DNA of 64,000 nucleotides from contig NZ_FNNE01000001.1 in NCBI RefSeq assembly GCF_900106945.1, positions 310,001-374,000 on the forward strand. Direction: 5' to 3'. The notes beneath the pieces are model-generated. The model worked only from the letters and a program-made list of their open reading frames with translations. It searched no databases and was not told where the DNA came from. A program made the position numbers and the translations under genes. Source of the stretch: Marinobacter mobilis. Lineage in GTDB: Bacteria > Pseudomonadota > Gammaproteobacteria > Pseudomonadales > Oleiphilaceae. Below are positions 18,470 to 26,311 of the stretch, piece after piece (the stretch's first letter is position 1; each line of letters opens with the position of its first letter).

Positions 18470-21133
18470 ATGTATCAGGACGAAGATCCCGTAGAAACCA
18501 GTGAATGGCTGGACGCGCTGGAGTCTCTGATCGAGCAGGAAGGCGTTGAGCGCGCCAAATATATTCTGGAGCGACTGTCTGAACGCGCTAGCCGGGATGG
18601 TACAGAACTTCCCTATTCCATCACCACGCCCTTCCGCAACACGATCCCGGTGACCCAGGAAGCCCGCATGCCCGGTGACCTGTTCATGGAGCGCCGGATC
18701 CGCTCGCTGATCCGCTGGAATGCGATGGCGATGGTGATGCGTGCCAACCAGCGCCCCGGCGAGCTGGGTGGTCACATTTCTTCGTTCTCGTCTGCAGCCA
18801 CGCTCTACGACGTGGGCTTCAACTACTTTTTCCACGGTGGCGATGAGAAGCGCGAATCCGATCTGGTGTACTTCCAGGGGCATTCGGCTCCGGGCATCTA
18901 TGCCCGATCTTTCCTTGAGGGCCGCTTCGAGGAGGAGCAGTTGGACAGCTACCGGGAAGAGGTCGATGGCAGCGGGCTGTCATCCTACCCTCACCCCTGG
19001 CTGATGCCGGAGTACTGGCAGTTCCCGACGGTGTCCATGGGGCTGGGGCCGATTCAGGCCATCTATCAGGCCCATGTCATGAAGTATCTGCACAGCCGTG
19101 AACTGATCGAGATGGGTGACCGCAAGGTCTGGTGTTTCATCGGCGATGGTGAGTGTGATGAGCCGGAAACCCTGGGTTCCATCTCGCTGGCGGGGCGTGA
19201 GAAGCTCAGCAACCTGATCTTTGTGGTCAACTGCAACTTGCAGCGCCTTGATGGACCCGTGCGGGGCAATGGCAAGATCATCCAGGAGCTGGAGGGCGTG
19301 TTCCGCGGCGCAGGCTGGAATGTCATGAAGGTGGTCTGGGGACGGATGTGGGATCCACTGTTCGAGAAGGACTCCAATGGCATCATGCAGCGGGCCATGG
19401 ACGAAGCCTGTGATGGCGACCTGCAGAACTATAAGAGCAACGGCGCAGCCTATACCCGCAAGAATTTCTTCGGCCGCTATCCCGAACTGGCCAAACTGGT
19501 TGAAGGGCTGTCTGACGATGACATCAGTCGCCTCAACCGCGGTGGCCATGACCCCTACAAGATCTATGCCGCCTACCACCACGCCATCCACAACCATGGT
19601 GGCCGGCCAACGGTGATCCTGGCTCATACCATCAAGGGGTATGGCTTTGGTGCCGCAGGCGAAGCCCAGAACACCACCCATTCTTTGAAAAAGCTGGATC
19701 TGGACACACTGAAGGCGTTCCGCGACCGTTTTGCGGTGCCGCTGAAAGACGAAGAGCTGAAGGATGTACCTTACTATCGGCCGGCGCCTGACAGCCCGGA
19801 GATGGTCTACATGCGCAAGCGCAGGCAGGAACTGGGCGGCTTTTATCCCAAGCGTCGTAAGGACTGCCAGCCGCTGAAGATTCCCGATCTGGATATCTTC
19901 AAGGCCGTACTCGAGGGTTCCGGTGAACGCCAGATCTCAACCACCATGGCCTTTGTACGGTTGCTGACGGCGCTGACCAAAGATAAGCGGGTGGGCAAGC
20001 GGGTGGTGCCGATTGTTCCTGATGAAGCCCGTACGTTCGGTATGGAAGGTATGTTCCGTCAGTTGGGGATCTACACGTCAGAAGGGCAGAAGTACGTGCC
20101 CCAGGATCGTGACCAGATCATGTACTACCGTGAGGACAAACAGGGCCAGATTCTTGAAGAGGGTATCAACGAGGACGGCTCCATGGCCGCGTGGATGGCT
20201 TGCGCGACCTCTTACAGCAACAATGATTTCCCGCTGATACCGTTCTACATCTTCTATTCGATGTTTGGATTCCAACGGGTCGGTGACCTGGCCTGGGCAT
20301 CGGGCGATATCCAGGCCCGTGGTTTCCTGATCGGCGGTACAGCCGGGCGTACCACGCTCAATGGCGAAGGCTTGCAGCATCAGGATGGTCACAGCCATAT
20401 CCTGGCCAACACCATCCCCAACTGTAAGGCTTACGACCCGGCCTATGGCTACGAGATGGCCGTGGTGGTGCACCATGGTATGAAAGAGATGTTCGAGCAA
20501 AACCAGAACGTCTTCTATTACCTCACGGTGGAGAACGAAAACTACGCCCAGCCGGCGATGCCAGAGGGAGTTGAGGACGGCATCATCAAGGGTATGTACC
20601 TGCTGGATTCGGTGGAGATCAGCGGCAAGAAAAAGCATGCCCGGGTCCAGCTGATGGGCTCCGGTGCGATTCTCAACGAAGTGCGTGCGGCGGCTGAGTT
20701 GCTGCGGGATGACTATGGCATTGCCAGTGATGTCTGGAGTGTCACCAGCTACAACGAACTGGCTCGGGATGGTCAGCACGTCGAACGCTGGAACCGCTAC
20801 CATCCGGATGATACCGCGCGGAAGCCTTATATCACCCAGTGCCTTGAAGGGCGCCAGGGCCCGGTGGTGTCGTCCACGGATTACATCAAACTGCACTCTG
20901 AACAGCTGCGTGCTTATGTGCCGAAAACCTACGTTACCCTCGGTACGGACGGCTTCGGGCGCAGTGACACCCGCGAAAAACTGCGGAGCTTCTTTGAGGT
21001 CGATCGCTACCATGTGGCCGTGGCAGCGCTGTCGGCCCTGGCCAGCGATGGCGAGGTAGAACGGGAGGTCGTGCTGGAGGCAATGCGCAAGTACGGTATT
21101 GATCGCAACAAATCAAACCCGGTGCAGAGCTAA
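18470..21133 (+). CDS. aceE: pyruvate dehydrogenase E1 component (homodimeric type)
   Basis: The thiamine-diphosphate enzyme that decarboxylates pyruvate and acetylates the E2 lipoyl groups. At 887 residues it equals the E. coli length. The start at 18470 follows GGAGGG by a few bases and gives the normal N-terminus (MYQDEDPVETSEWLDALES). The ThDP-binding motif GDGECDEPETLGS is near residue 230, and typical blocks such as PGELGGHISSF and HTIKGYGFG are present. It is followed ten bases later by aceF with its own Shine-Dalgarno. A lipoamide dehydrogenase gene (lpd) is not present, so E3 must be encoded elsewhere. Confidence 0.97.
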   Translation: MYQDEDPVETSEWLDALESLIEQEGVERAKYILERLSERASRDGTELPYSITTPFRNTIPVTQEARMPGDLFMERRIRSLIRWNAMAMVMRANQRPGELGGHISSFSSAATLYDVGFNYFFHGGDEKRESDLVYFQGHSAPGIYARSFLEGRFEEEQLDSYREEVDGSGLSSYPHPWLMPEYWQFPTVSMGLGPIQAIYQAHVMKYLHSRELIEMGDRKVWCFIGDGECDEPETLGSISLAGREKLSNLIFVVNCNLQRLDGPVRGNGKIIQELEGVFRGAGWNVMKVVWGRMWDPLFEKDSNGIMQRAMDEACDGDLQNYKSNGAAYTRKNFFGRYPELAKLVEGLSDDDISRLNRGGHDPYKIYAAYHHAIHNHGGRPTVILAHTIKGYGFGAAGEAQNTTHSLKKLDLDTLKAFRDRFAVPLKDEELKDVPYYRPAPDSPEMVYMRKRRQELGGFYPKRRKDCQPLKIPDLDIFKAVLEGSGERQISTTMAFVRLLTALTKDKRVGKRVVPIVPDEARTFGMEGMFRQLGIYTSEGQKYVPQDRDQIMYYREDKQGQILEEGINEDGSMAAWMACATSYSNNDFPLIPFYIFYSMFGFQRVGDLAWASGDIQARGFLIGGTAGRTTLNGEGLQHQDGHSHILANTIPNCKAYDPAYGYEMAVVVHHGMKEMFEQNQNVFYYLTVENENYAQPAMPEGVEDGIIKGMYLLDSVEISGKKKHARVQLMGSGAILNEVRAAAELLRDDYGIASDVWSVTSYNELARDGQHVERWNRYHPDDTARKPYITQCLEGRQGPVVSSTDYIKLHSEQLRAYVPKTYVTLGTDGFGRSDTREKLRSFFEVDRYHVAVAALSALASDGEVEREVVLEAMRKYGIDRNKSNPVQS

Positions 21134-21143
21134 GGAGATCGAT

Positions 21144-22787
21144 ATGAGCGAACAGGACATCAAGGTTCCCGATCTCGGTGGCGCTGATGAGGTGGAAATT
21201 ATCGAAATCACGGCCAGTGTCGGGGATTCTGTCGGTGAAGAGGATCCAATCCTGACGGTGGAATCGGACAAAGCGACGGTTGAGCTGCCATCGCCGGTGG
21301 CCGGTACCATCACGGCCATTACCGTCAAGGTCGGCGACAAGGTCCGGGAAGGTGATGTGGTGGGGCGTCTGGATGCAGCAGCAGGTGCTCCTGAGGCCAC
21401 TCCTTCGGATGCGGTCTCGGAGCCTGAGCCCGAGGTGGCTGAGCCTGCCGCGGAGGCGTCGGCGCCAGCCCCAGCACCCGCCGCTGGAGGCAGTCGCGAG
21501 GAGGTTGTCAAAGTGCCTCCGCTGGACGGCTTTGCCGATGTGCCGGTGATTGAAATTAACGTCAGTGAAGGGGATACGGTCCAGGTGGACGATCCTCTGG
21601 TCACGGTGGAGTCTGACAAGGCGACCATGGAGATTCCTTCTCCGTTTGCTGGCAAGATCGGCAAACTGTTGGTGGCCGTCGATGACAGGATTTCCGAAGG
21701 CGACGCCCTGGTGGAGATGACCGTCTCCGAAGCGGGTGAGGCGCCAGTCGCGGCATCGGCAGAGCCTGCCCCGGCAGCGCCGCCAGCATCTCCGGCGCCC
21801 GCACCCACTGCCCAGGTCAGCGCTGCGGCGCCGGCGCAGGACAGTAGCGTGCCTGCCGCTGCCGCTGCCGCTGCCGGTGCCCGGGTTCATGCCGGGCCTG
21901 CGGTACGCAAAGTGGCACGGGAGTTGGGCGCCGACCTGACCCGTGTGAAGGGCAGCGGGCCCAGGGGGCGCATTCTCAAGGAAGATGTGCAGGCTTACAT
22001 CAAGCAGCAGTTGCAGATGTCCCAGTCTGGCGACGGTGTTTCCGGAGGGGCGGGCATTCCAGGTATCAAGCTGCCCGACTTTAGCCAGTTCGGTGAGATC
22101 GAGCGGCAGTCCATGTCCCGTATTCATATCGCCACTGCCAAGAATATGCAGCGGAGCTGGCTCAATGTGCCTCACGTGACCCAGTTTGATGATGCGGATA
22201 TCACCGAGATGGAAGCCTTTCGAAAGAGCCTGAAGGCGGAGGGTGACAAGCGGGGTGTCAAGATGACGCCGCTGCCGTTCATGCTCAAGGCCTGTGCCCG
22301 GGCGCTGGCAGACATGCCCCAGTTCAACGTGTCCCTGGACCTGGACAAGCAGGAAATCATCCGCAAACGCTATATCCATATTGGTGTGGCAGTGGATACT
22401 CCGGCGGGGCTGGTGGTACCAGTGATCCGGGACGTTGATCAGAAGGGGTTGTGGGAGTTGGCTCGTGAGGTGATAGAGCTGGCCGAAAAGGCTCGTGATA
22501 AGAAACTCAAGCCAGCCGAGATGCAGGGCGCTTGCTTCACCATTACCAGCCTTGGTGGTATCGGTGGCACGGCCTTTACGCCGATCGTGAATGCCCCGGA
22601 AGTGGCGATTCTCGGAATCTCCAAGGCATCGATGAAGCCGGTGTGGGATGGAGCCGCCTTTCAGCCGCGTCTGATGTTGCCGTTGTCGCTGTCGTACGAC
22701 CACCGGGCGGTCAACGGGGCGGATGGCGCCCGGTTTACCAATCGCCTTTGTGAGTTGTTGGGGGATATTCGGCAGTTGCTGCTGTAA
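21144..22787 (+). CDS. aceF: pyruvate dehydrogenase E2, dihydrolipoamide acetyltransferase
   Basis: A 547-residue E2 core subunit. It has two lipoyl domains with lipoylated lysines at 43 and 159 (both in ESDKAT), Ala/Pro-rich linkers, an E3-binding domain near 247-283 (PAVRKVARELGADL), and the acetyltransferase domain. The catalytic motif reads DHRAVNG, with His520 and Asn at the position that is Asp in E. coli; the Azotobacter vinelandii enzyme also has Asn there, so this is a normal variant. Two lipoyl domains (E. coli has three) also fit the Pseudomonas/Azotobacter type. AAGGAG stands seven bases before the ATG. A strong hairpin follows. Confidence 0.96.
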   Translation: MSEQDIKVPDLGGADEVEIIEITASVGDSVGEEDPILTVESDKATVELPSPVAGTITAITVKVGDKVREGDVVGRLDAAAGAPEATPSDAVSEPEPEVAEPAAEASAPAPAPAAGGSREEVVKVPPLDGFADVPVIEINVSEGDTVQVDDPLVTVESDKATMEIPSPFAGKIGKLLVAVDDRISEGDALVEMTVSEAGEAPVAASAEPAPAAPPASPAPAPTAQVSAAAPAQDSSVPAAAAAAAGARVHAGPAVRKVARELGADLTRVKGSGPRGRILKEDVQAYIKQQLQMSQSGDGVSGGAGIPGIKLPDFSQFGEIERQSMSRIHIATAKNMQRSWLNVPHVTQFDDADITEMEAFRKSLKAEGDKRGVKMTPLPFMLKACARALADMPQFNVSLDLDKQEIIRKRYIHIGVAVDTPAGLVVPVIRDVDQKGLWELAREVIELAEKARDKKLKPAEMQGACFTITSLGGIGGTAFTPIVNAPEVAILGISKASMKPVWDGAAFQPRLMLPLSLSYDHRAVNGADGARFTNRLCELLGDIRQLLL

Positions 22788-22819
22788 TTTTCCAGCCTGG
22801 TTGAGCGGTGGTGGGAGAG

Positions 22820-22858
22820 CGGTTGGCAGGGGAGCGGAGAAAGCTTCCCTGCCAACCG
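22820..22858 (+). terminator. large hairpin after aceF
   Basis: CGGTTGGCAGGG and CCCTGCCAACCG pair perfectly over 12 bases, with further GAGC/GCTT pairing inside, 32 bases past the aceF stop. It lacks a T-run. It probably ends or protects the aceEF message and separates it from the converging regulator gene. Confidence 0.6.
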
Positions 22859-22908
22859 CCGGCGCGGCCTCGCAGGCTGCGAATGATTCGTCGCAGAAGT
22901 GTTCGGGT

Positions 22909-23202
22909 TCATCCCAAAAACCGCCGTAACTCCTCCCGCATATCCTCTTCCAGATAGCAGGTCATGAATTTGCCCTGCCGCTCCACCCGAATAAGCCCGG
23001 CATTGACCAGCTCCTTGATGTGGTGAGACACCGTTGGTGCCCCCACCTTCAGCAGATTAATAAAATCTACCAGTTTGCAGCCGGAGTCCGGCATGTGCCC
23101 GCAGGGCATGTCCTTGATCTGTTGGTAAATGCGCAGACGGGTCGGGTTGGATAGTGCCTTGAAGGCGTTGCTCAGGCGCTCTTCCCGTTGGGCTATGGCC
23201 AT
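22909..23202 (-). CDS. ArsR-type winged-helix regulator
   Basis: A 97-residue repressor-like protein from the Met at 23202; a longer open frame back to 23289 would run through the operator region and is less likely. The winged helix is clear: LSNPTRLRIYQQI (helix 1-2), APTVSHHIKELVNAGL (recognition helix) and RVERQGKFMTCYL (wing). Three cysteines (34, 42, 82) include the spaced pair PCGHMPDSGC, which could sense metal or redox state, although the classic ArsR CVCDL motif is absent. It is divergent from an OYE gene across a 116-base gap holding an inverted repeat, the usual layout for a local repressor. The effector is unknown. Confidence 0.85.
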   Translation of the reverse strand: MAIAQREERLSNAFKALSNPTRLRIYQQIKDMPCGHMPDSGCKLVDFINLLKVGAPTVSHHIKELVNAGLIRVERQGKFMTCYLEEDMREELRRFLG

Positions 23203-23250
23203 TTTTTGTCCCAATTCGATAACACGGTGATGCGGCTTAGTGTAATACAG

Positions 23251-23266
23251 TTTGACAGTTGTCGAA
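23251..23266. promoter_or_regulatory. operator-like inverted repeat between the ArsR-type and OYE genes
   Basis: TTTGACAGTTGTCGAA has the symmetric form TTNGAC-N4-GTCNAA. It contains a perfect TTGACA (23252-23257) that could be the -35 of the OYE gene, so a bound repressor would block transcription. A further half-site, AATGTCTAA, follows at 23266-23274. The same arrangement occurs in front of the porin at 26226-26241. Confidence 0.55.
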
Positions 23267-23318
23267 ATGTCTAATAGTTTGATGTCCATCGAACTGACAG
23301 GAATCGAGGAAGATTGTC

Positions 23319-24563
23319 ATGACTGCTGCTGGAACACTGGGCCAGACCCTGACGCTGCCGAATGGCGCGGTTTTGCCGAACCGCCTGGCCAAGTCCGCCA
23401 TGAGTGAAACCATGGGAACCATTAATAATCGGGTAACCCGTGAGCTGGCGACGCTGTATGGCGCATGGGCTGATGGGGGAACGGGTCTGCTGATTACCGG
23501 GAACGTGATGGTCGATCGTCGCCATATCGGTGAGCCCAAAAACGTGGTGCTCGACGATGAGCGCGACATGACCGAGCTGAAGGCATGGGCGCAGGCGGGG
23601 CAGCGTCACGGTAATCACATCTGGGTGCAGCTCAACCACCCGGGCAAGCAAAGCCCGAAAATGCTGAACAAGGCCCCGGTGGCCCCCAGTGCGGTACCGT
23701 TCCGCAAGGACATGCGGGCGATGTTTGCAACGCCCAGAGCCATGAACGAGCAGGAAATTCGGGACACCATCGGCCACTTTGCCCGCAGTGCGGCGTTGGC
23801 GGAGCAGGCGGGGTTTCAGGGGGTACAGATCCATGGTGCCCATGGTTACCTGGTGAGTCAGTTCCTGTCTCCGCACCATAACCAGCGTAACGATAGCTGG
23901 GGGGGGACTGCCGAAAAGCGCATGCGCTTTGTGCTGGAAGTTTACCGGGCCATACGTGAGGCGACGTCGCCGTCATTCTGTGTTGGCATCAAGCTGAACT
24001 CTGCTGATTTCCAGCGTGGTGGATTTACCGAGGAGGAATCGCTGGCGGTTATCGAGCGCCTCGCGAAAGAAGGTATCGACCTGGTAGAGATCTCGGGTGG
24101 CAACTACGAGAACCCGGCGATGGCCGGTGCTGCCGGAGTCAAGGAAAGTACAGTATCAAGAGAGGCGTACTTTCTTGAGTTTGCAGAAAAAGTACGGGAG
24201 AAGGTCTCGGTGCCGTTGATGGTTACCGGTGGATTTCGCACCAGTGAAGGCATGGCCGAGGCCGTGCAGTCGGGAGCGACGGATCTGGTGGGCATTGCCC
24301 GACCGCTGGCGGTAGAGCCAAATCTCTCGGTGCGGATCCTGGCGGGTGAACAGGTTGTCAGTGCGGTTAAGCCAATCACCACCGGCATCCAGAAGATCGA
24401 TGATATGGCGTTGATGGAAGTCAGCTGGTACACCCGTCAGCTGGGCCGGATTGGCAAGGGTAAGAAGCCCCATCAGCACAGCAAGGGACTGATGCCTTTG
24501 TTGGAAGTGATTGCGGTGATGGCGACCCGTGGAGTGGCCAATCGGTTACGGGCAGGGGAATGA
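23319..24563 (+). CDS. NADH:flavin oxidoreductase, old yellow enzyme family
   Basis: A 414-residue FMN-dependent oxidoreductase of the OYE class. The barrel shows the expected blocks: an N-terminal FMN site (LPNRLAKSAMSE), WVQLNHPGKQSP, and the substrate histidine region GVQIHGAHGYLVSQFLSP followed by RNDSWGG. Near the C-terminus, LMVTGGFRT and LVGIARPLAVEP bind the FMN phosphate. OYE enzymes reduce activated C=C bonds or nitro groups; the true substrate is not visible. It stands alone downstream of the ArsR-type operator, and a hairpin overlapping its stop codon ends it. Induction by an electrophile or metal is inference. Confidence 0.9.
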   Translation: MTAAGTLGQTLTLPNGAVLPNRLAKSAMSETMGTINNRVTRELATLYGAWADGGTGLLITGNVMVDRRHIGEPKNVVLDDERDMTELKAWAQAGQRHGNHIWVQLNHPGKQSPKMLNKAPVAPSAVPFRKDMRAMFATPRAMNEQEIRDTIGHFARSAALAEQAGFQGVQIHGAHGYLVSQFLSPHHNQRNDSWGGTAEKRMRFVLEVYRAIREATSPSFCVGIKLNSADFQRGGFTEEESLAVIERLAKEGIDLVEISGGNYENPAMAGAAGVKESTVSREAYFLEFAEKVREKVSVPLMVTGGFRTSEGMAEAVQSGATDLVGIARPLAVEPNLSVRILAGEQVVSAVKPITTGIQKIDDMALMEVSWYTRQLGRIGKGKKPHQHSKGLMPLLEVIAVMATRGVANRLRAGE

Positions 24564-24577
24564 ATCGCCCGTAACCG
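24543..24577 (+). terminator. hairpin overlapping the OYE stop codon
   Basis: CGGTTACGGGC and GCCCGTAACCG form an 11-base perfect stem. The 13-base loop contains the TGA stop (24561-24563). A weak T-rich stretch (TCCTGGTTTA) follows. Confidence 0.5.
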
Positions 24578-24618
24578 TCCTGGTTTACCCTCATGCAAGT
24601 CCGGGGTTGGCGGGATAA

Positions 24619-24729
24619 TCAGTTCGCGAAGTACATCCAGTCGAAGTAGTCGTGCAGGTCATCCATAACGGCTGCTTCGAACGGATGGGTCAGTTCAAAC
24701 AGCAGGCTGTGGTTTTGTGCTTTTTTCAT
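24619..24729 (-). CDS. small protein of 36 residues, unknown
   Basis: An ATG at 24729 preceded by GAGGTG (seven-base spacing) opens a 36-codon frame ending in TGA. The product is MKKAQNHSLLFELTHPFEAA, then a second half rich in acidic and aromatic residues (DDLHDYFDWMYFAN). It has no signal peptide or membrane segment; the pattern suggests one amphipathic helix with an aromatic tail. A perfect 16-base palindrome lies 35 bases upstream. I know no family for it. The good ribosome site, balanced composition and regulated-looking upstream region argue for a real gene; it is too short to be certain. Confidence 0.5.
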   Translation of the reverse strand: MKKAQNHSLLFELTHPFEAAVMDDLHDYFDWMYFAN

Positions 24730-24763
24730 GGTGTCACCTCATCGGGTCGCGGTATGGGGCGGC

Positions 24764-24779
24764 GACGGAACGTTCCGTC
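24764..24779. promoter_or_regulatory. perfect 16-base palindrome upstream of the small gene
   Basis: GACGGAACGTTCCGTC reads the same on both strands. It is located 35 bases upstream of the small gene's ATG on the minus strand, where a promoter would sit. The form GGAACGTTCC at its core is typical of a dimeric repressor site; which regulator binds is unknown. Confidence 0.5.
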
Positions 24780-24943
24780 ACCAGGAGAAGCCCTACACGG
24801 TATACAGGAGCATAGAGCATGCCAGGAAGGGGTGTTATGCACCTTTCAGTAATTACAGGCAGTTACGGCGTTTGGATTGTTGAAGGTTACTCAGGGCCGG
24901 GGAGAGGTTGCCCCGGGAAAGTGCAGTTGCCCGATTAATGCAC

Positions 24944-24978
24944 AAAAAAAGCCCCGGCCGGAATGGTCGGGGCTTTTT
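24944..24978 (-). terminator. terminator of the porin gene
   Basis: GCCCCGGCC pairs with GGTCGGGGC (one G-T pair), flanked by A5-7 and T5, so it can terminate in both directions. On the minus strand it lies 17 bases after the porin stop. Confidence 0.88.
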
Positions 24979-24994
24979 GTCTTATGGCGCTGGC

Positions 24995-26137
24995 TTAGAA
25001 GTTGTACTGGCCAGCGAACAGGATGCGGCTGGCATCGCCATCATCACCGTTGACGTTTTCACGCTTGAAGAAGCCGTATTCCACGCCCATCATCACGTTC
25101 TTCACCGGGCTCCACATGTAGTTGGCCATCAGGTTCTGGTTGGTTTCGCTCTTGCTCGCCACCGCAGCGCCATCAGCTTCGGCATCGTCCCAGTCCACCG
25201 TTACCAGGCCATAGCCGATGTTGGCCTTGCGGCCGCCACCGAGATCAAAGCCCATGCCCACCGAACCGCCATAGCCGGCGATGCTTTCCAGATCGCCGCC
25301 GTTGAGGTAGGCATCTTCAGCGCCGAAGTTCTCACCGGAGCGGTACAGGTAAGAGTTGGCGCCATCGGTGTAGGACAGGGTGCCCTGGAGGGTCACGCTG
25401 TCACCGAGACCCATTTTGGCGGCGACAAAGGCGGCGTAGCCAACGATGCTGTCATCCACGGTGCCGGTGTCGTAGCCCACTTCCTGTACCAGCGCGGCAG
25501 CCGAGTACGACAGGCCACCTGCGGACTGTTCAAACCGCGCGGTCAGAGTTGGCAGGCCCTGCTTGCCACCGGTGGTGGCGCCGGCGCCGTCCAGGAAGTT
25601 GGTGATAGGCTCTTCCGCCGAAACCGAGAGTGCTCCGGTGGTGTAACGGGCCTGGGCGATACGTCCCTGCAGGCCTGCCAGGCCGGCGAGAGAGTCAAAG
25701 TCCAGGGTGGCGGTGTTGCCGACGAAACTGTTGAAGTTGGACCAGGTCTGGCCCAGCAGTACGCCATTGTATTCGCCGTAGCCATGACGCAGACGCAGGG
25801 TGCCAGGGCGGAAGTCACCTTCCACCACCACCTTTACCCCTTCCGGAGAAGTGGCCTTGACACCCAGACGGGTTTGCACGGCGTCGGCACTGAAGTAACC
25901 CTTGGCCTCGTCGTCTTCGGCAGCGCCGGTGTTGATCGCGGAGAACGCGCCTGCGCGAGTCGAGATGCCGATGTCTTCCTCGATGTCGTAACTGGCGTTG
26001 AAGCGGGCGTAACCATAAATGTCAGCGGTGTACCCGTTGCTGCCTACTTCGATGGCGCTCGCCTGTCCTGCGATGCCCATGACCATGGCCGCCGTCGTCG
26101 CGCGAACTGCAAGTTTGAGAGTGTTGTTGTCTTTCAT
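24995..26137 (-). CDS. outer-membrane porin
   Basis: A 380-residue general-porin type protein. The signal peptide ends at GIAGQASA; the mature chain starts IEVGSNGYTADIYGYARFNAS. The chain is a long series of short amphipathic strands ending in the outer-membrane C-terminal signature with final Phe (ILFAGQYNF). Family relatives form 16-stranded trimeric channels. It is a single gene with its own terminator. Upstream, at 26225-26242, a perfect inverted repeat resembles the one beside the ArsR-type gene 3 kb away, so the two may be co-regulated. The permeant is unknown. Confidence 0.88.
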   Translation of the reverse strand: MKDNNTLKLAVRATTAAMVMGIAGQASAIEVGSNGYTADIYGYARFNASYDIEEDIGISTRAGAFSAINTGAAEDDEAKGYFSADAVQTRLGVKATSPEGVKVVVEGDFRPGTLRLRHGYGEYNGVLLGQTWSNFNSFVGNTATLDFDSLAGLAGLQGRIAQARYTTGALSVSAEEPITNFLDGAGATTGGKQGLPTLTARFEQSAGGLSYSAAALVQEVGYDTGTVDDSIVGYAAFVAAKMGLGDSVTLQGTLSYTDGANSYLYRSGENFGAEDAYLNGGDLESIAGYGGSVGMGFDLGGGRKANIGYGLVTVDWDDAEADGAAVASKSETNQNLMANYMWSPVKNVMMGVEYGFFKRENVNGDDGDASRILFAGQYNF

Positions 26138-26224
26138 TTTATTGTTGTCTCCTGAATTTATTTTTGTTGGCTCGTAAACACACTAGTTACATCTATATAA
26201 CACCGCCAATAGTCGTGGTTAAAA

Positions 26225-26242
26225 ATTAGACGAATGTCTAAT
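26225..26242. promoter_or_regulatory. operator-like inverted repeat upstream of the porin
   Basis: ATTAGACGAATGTCTAAT is a seven-base perfect inverted repeat with a four-base spacer, about 90 bases before the porin ATG. Its core TTAGAC-N4-GTCTAA fits the TTNGAC-N4-GTCNAA pattern found at 23251-23266, and its right half AATGTCTAA also occurs at 23266-23274. Confidence 0.55.
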
Positions 26243-26311
26243 CAGGGCTCATGTACTTTCGGAGCGGGGCGGAGAGTGGGCTGGACAGGGGCAGTCAGCG
26301 TAGAATGAGCT

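Noticed and set aside
22143..22787. Defective E2 catalytic motif (Asn instead of Asp after HRAV)
   Set aside because: The well-studied Azotobacter E2 also has Asn at this place, so it is a normal variant.
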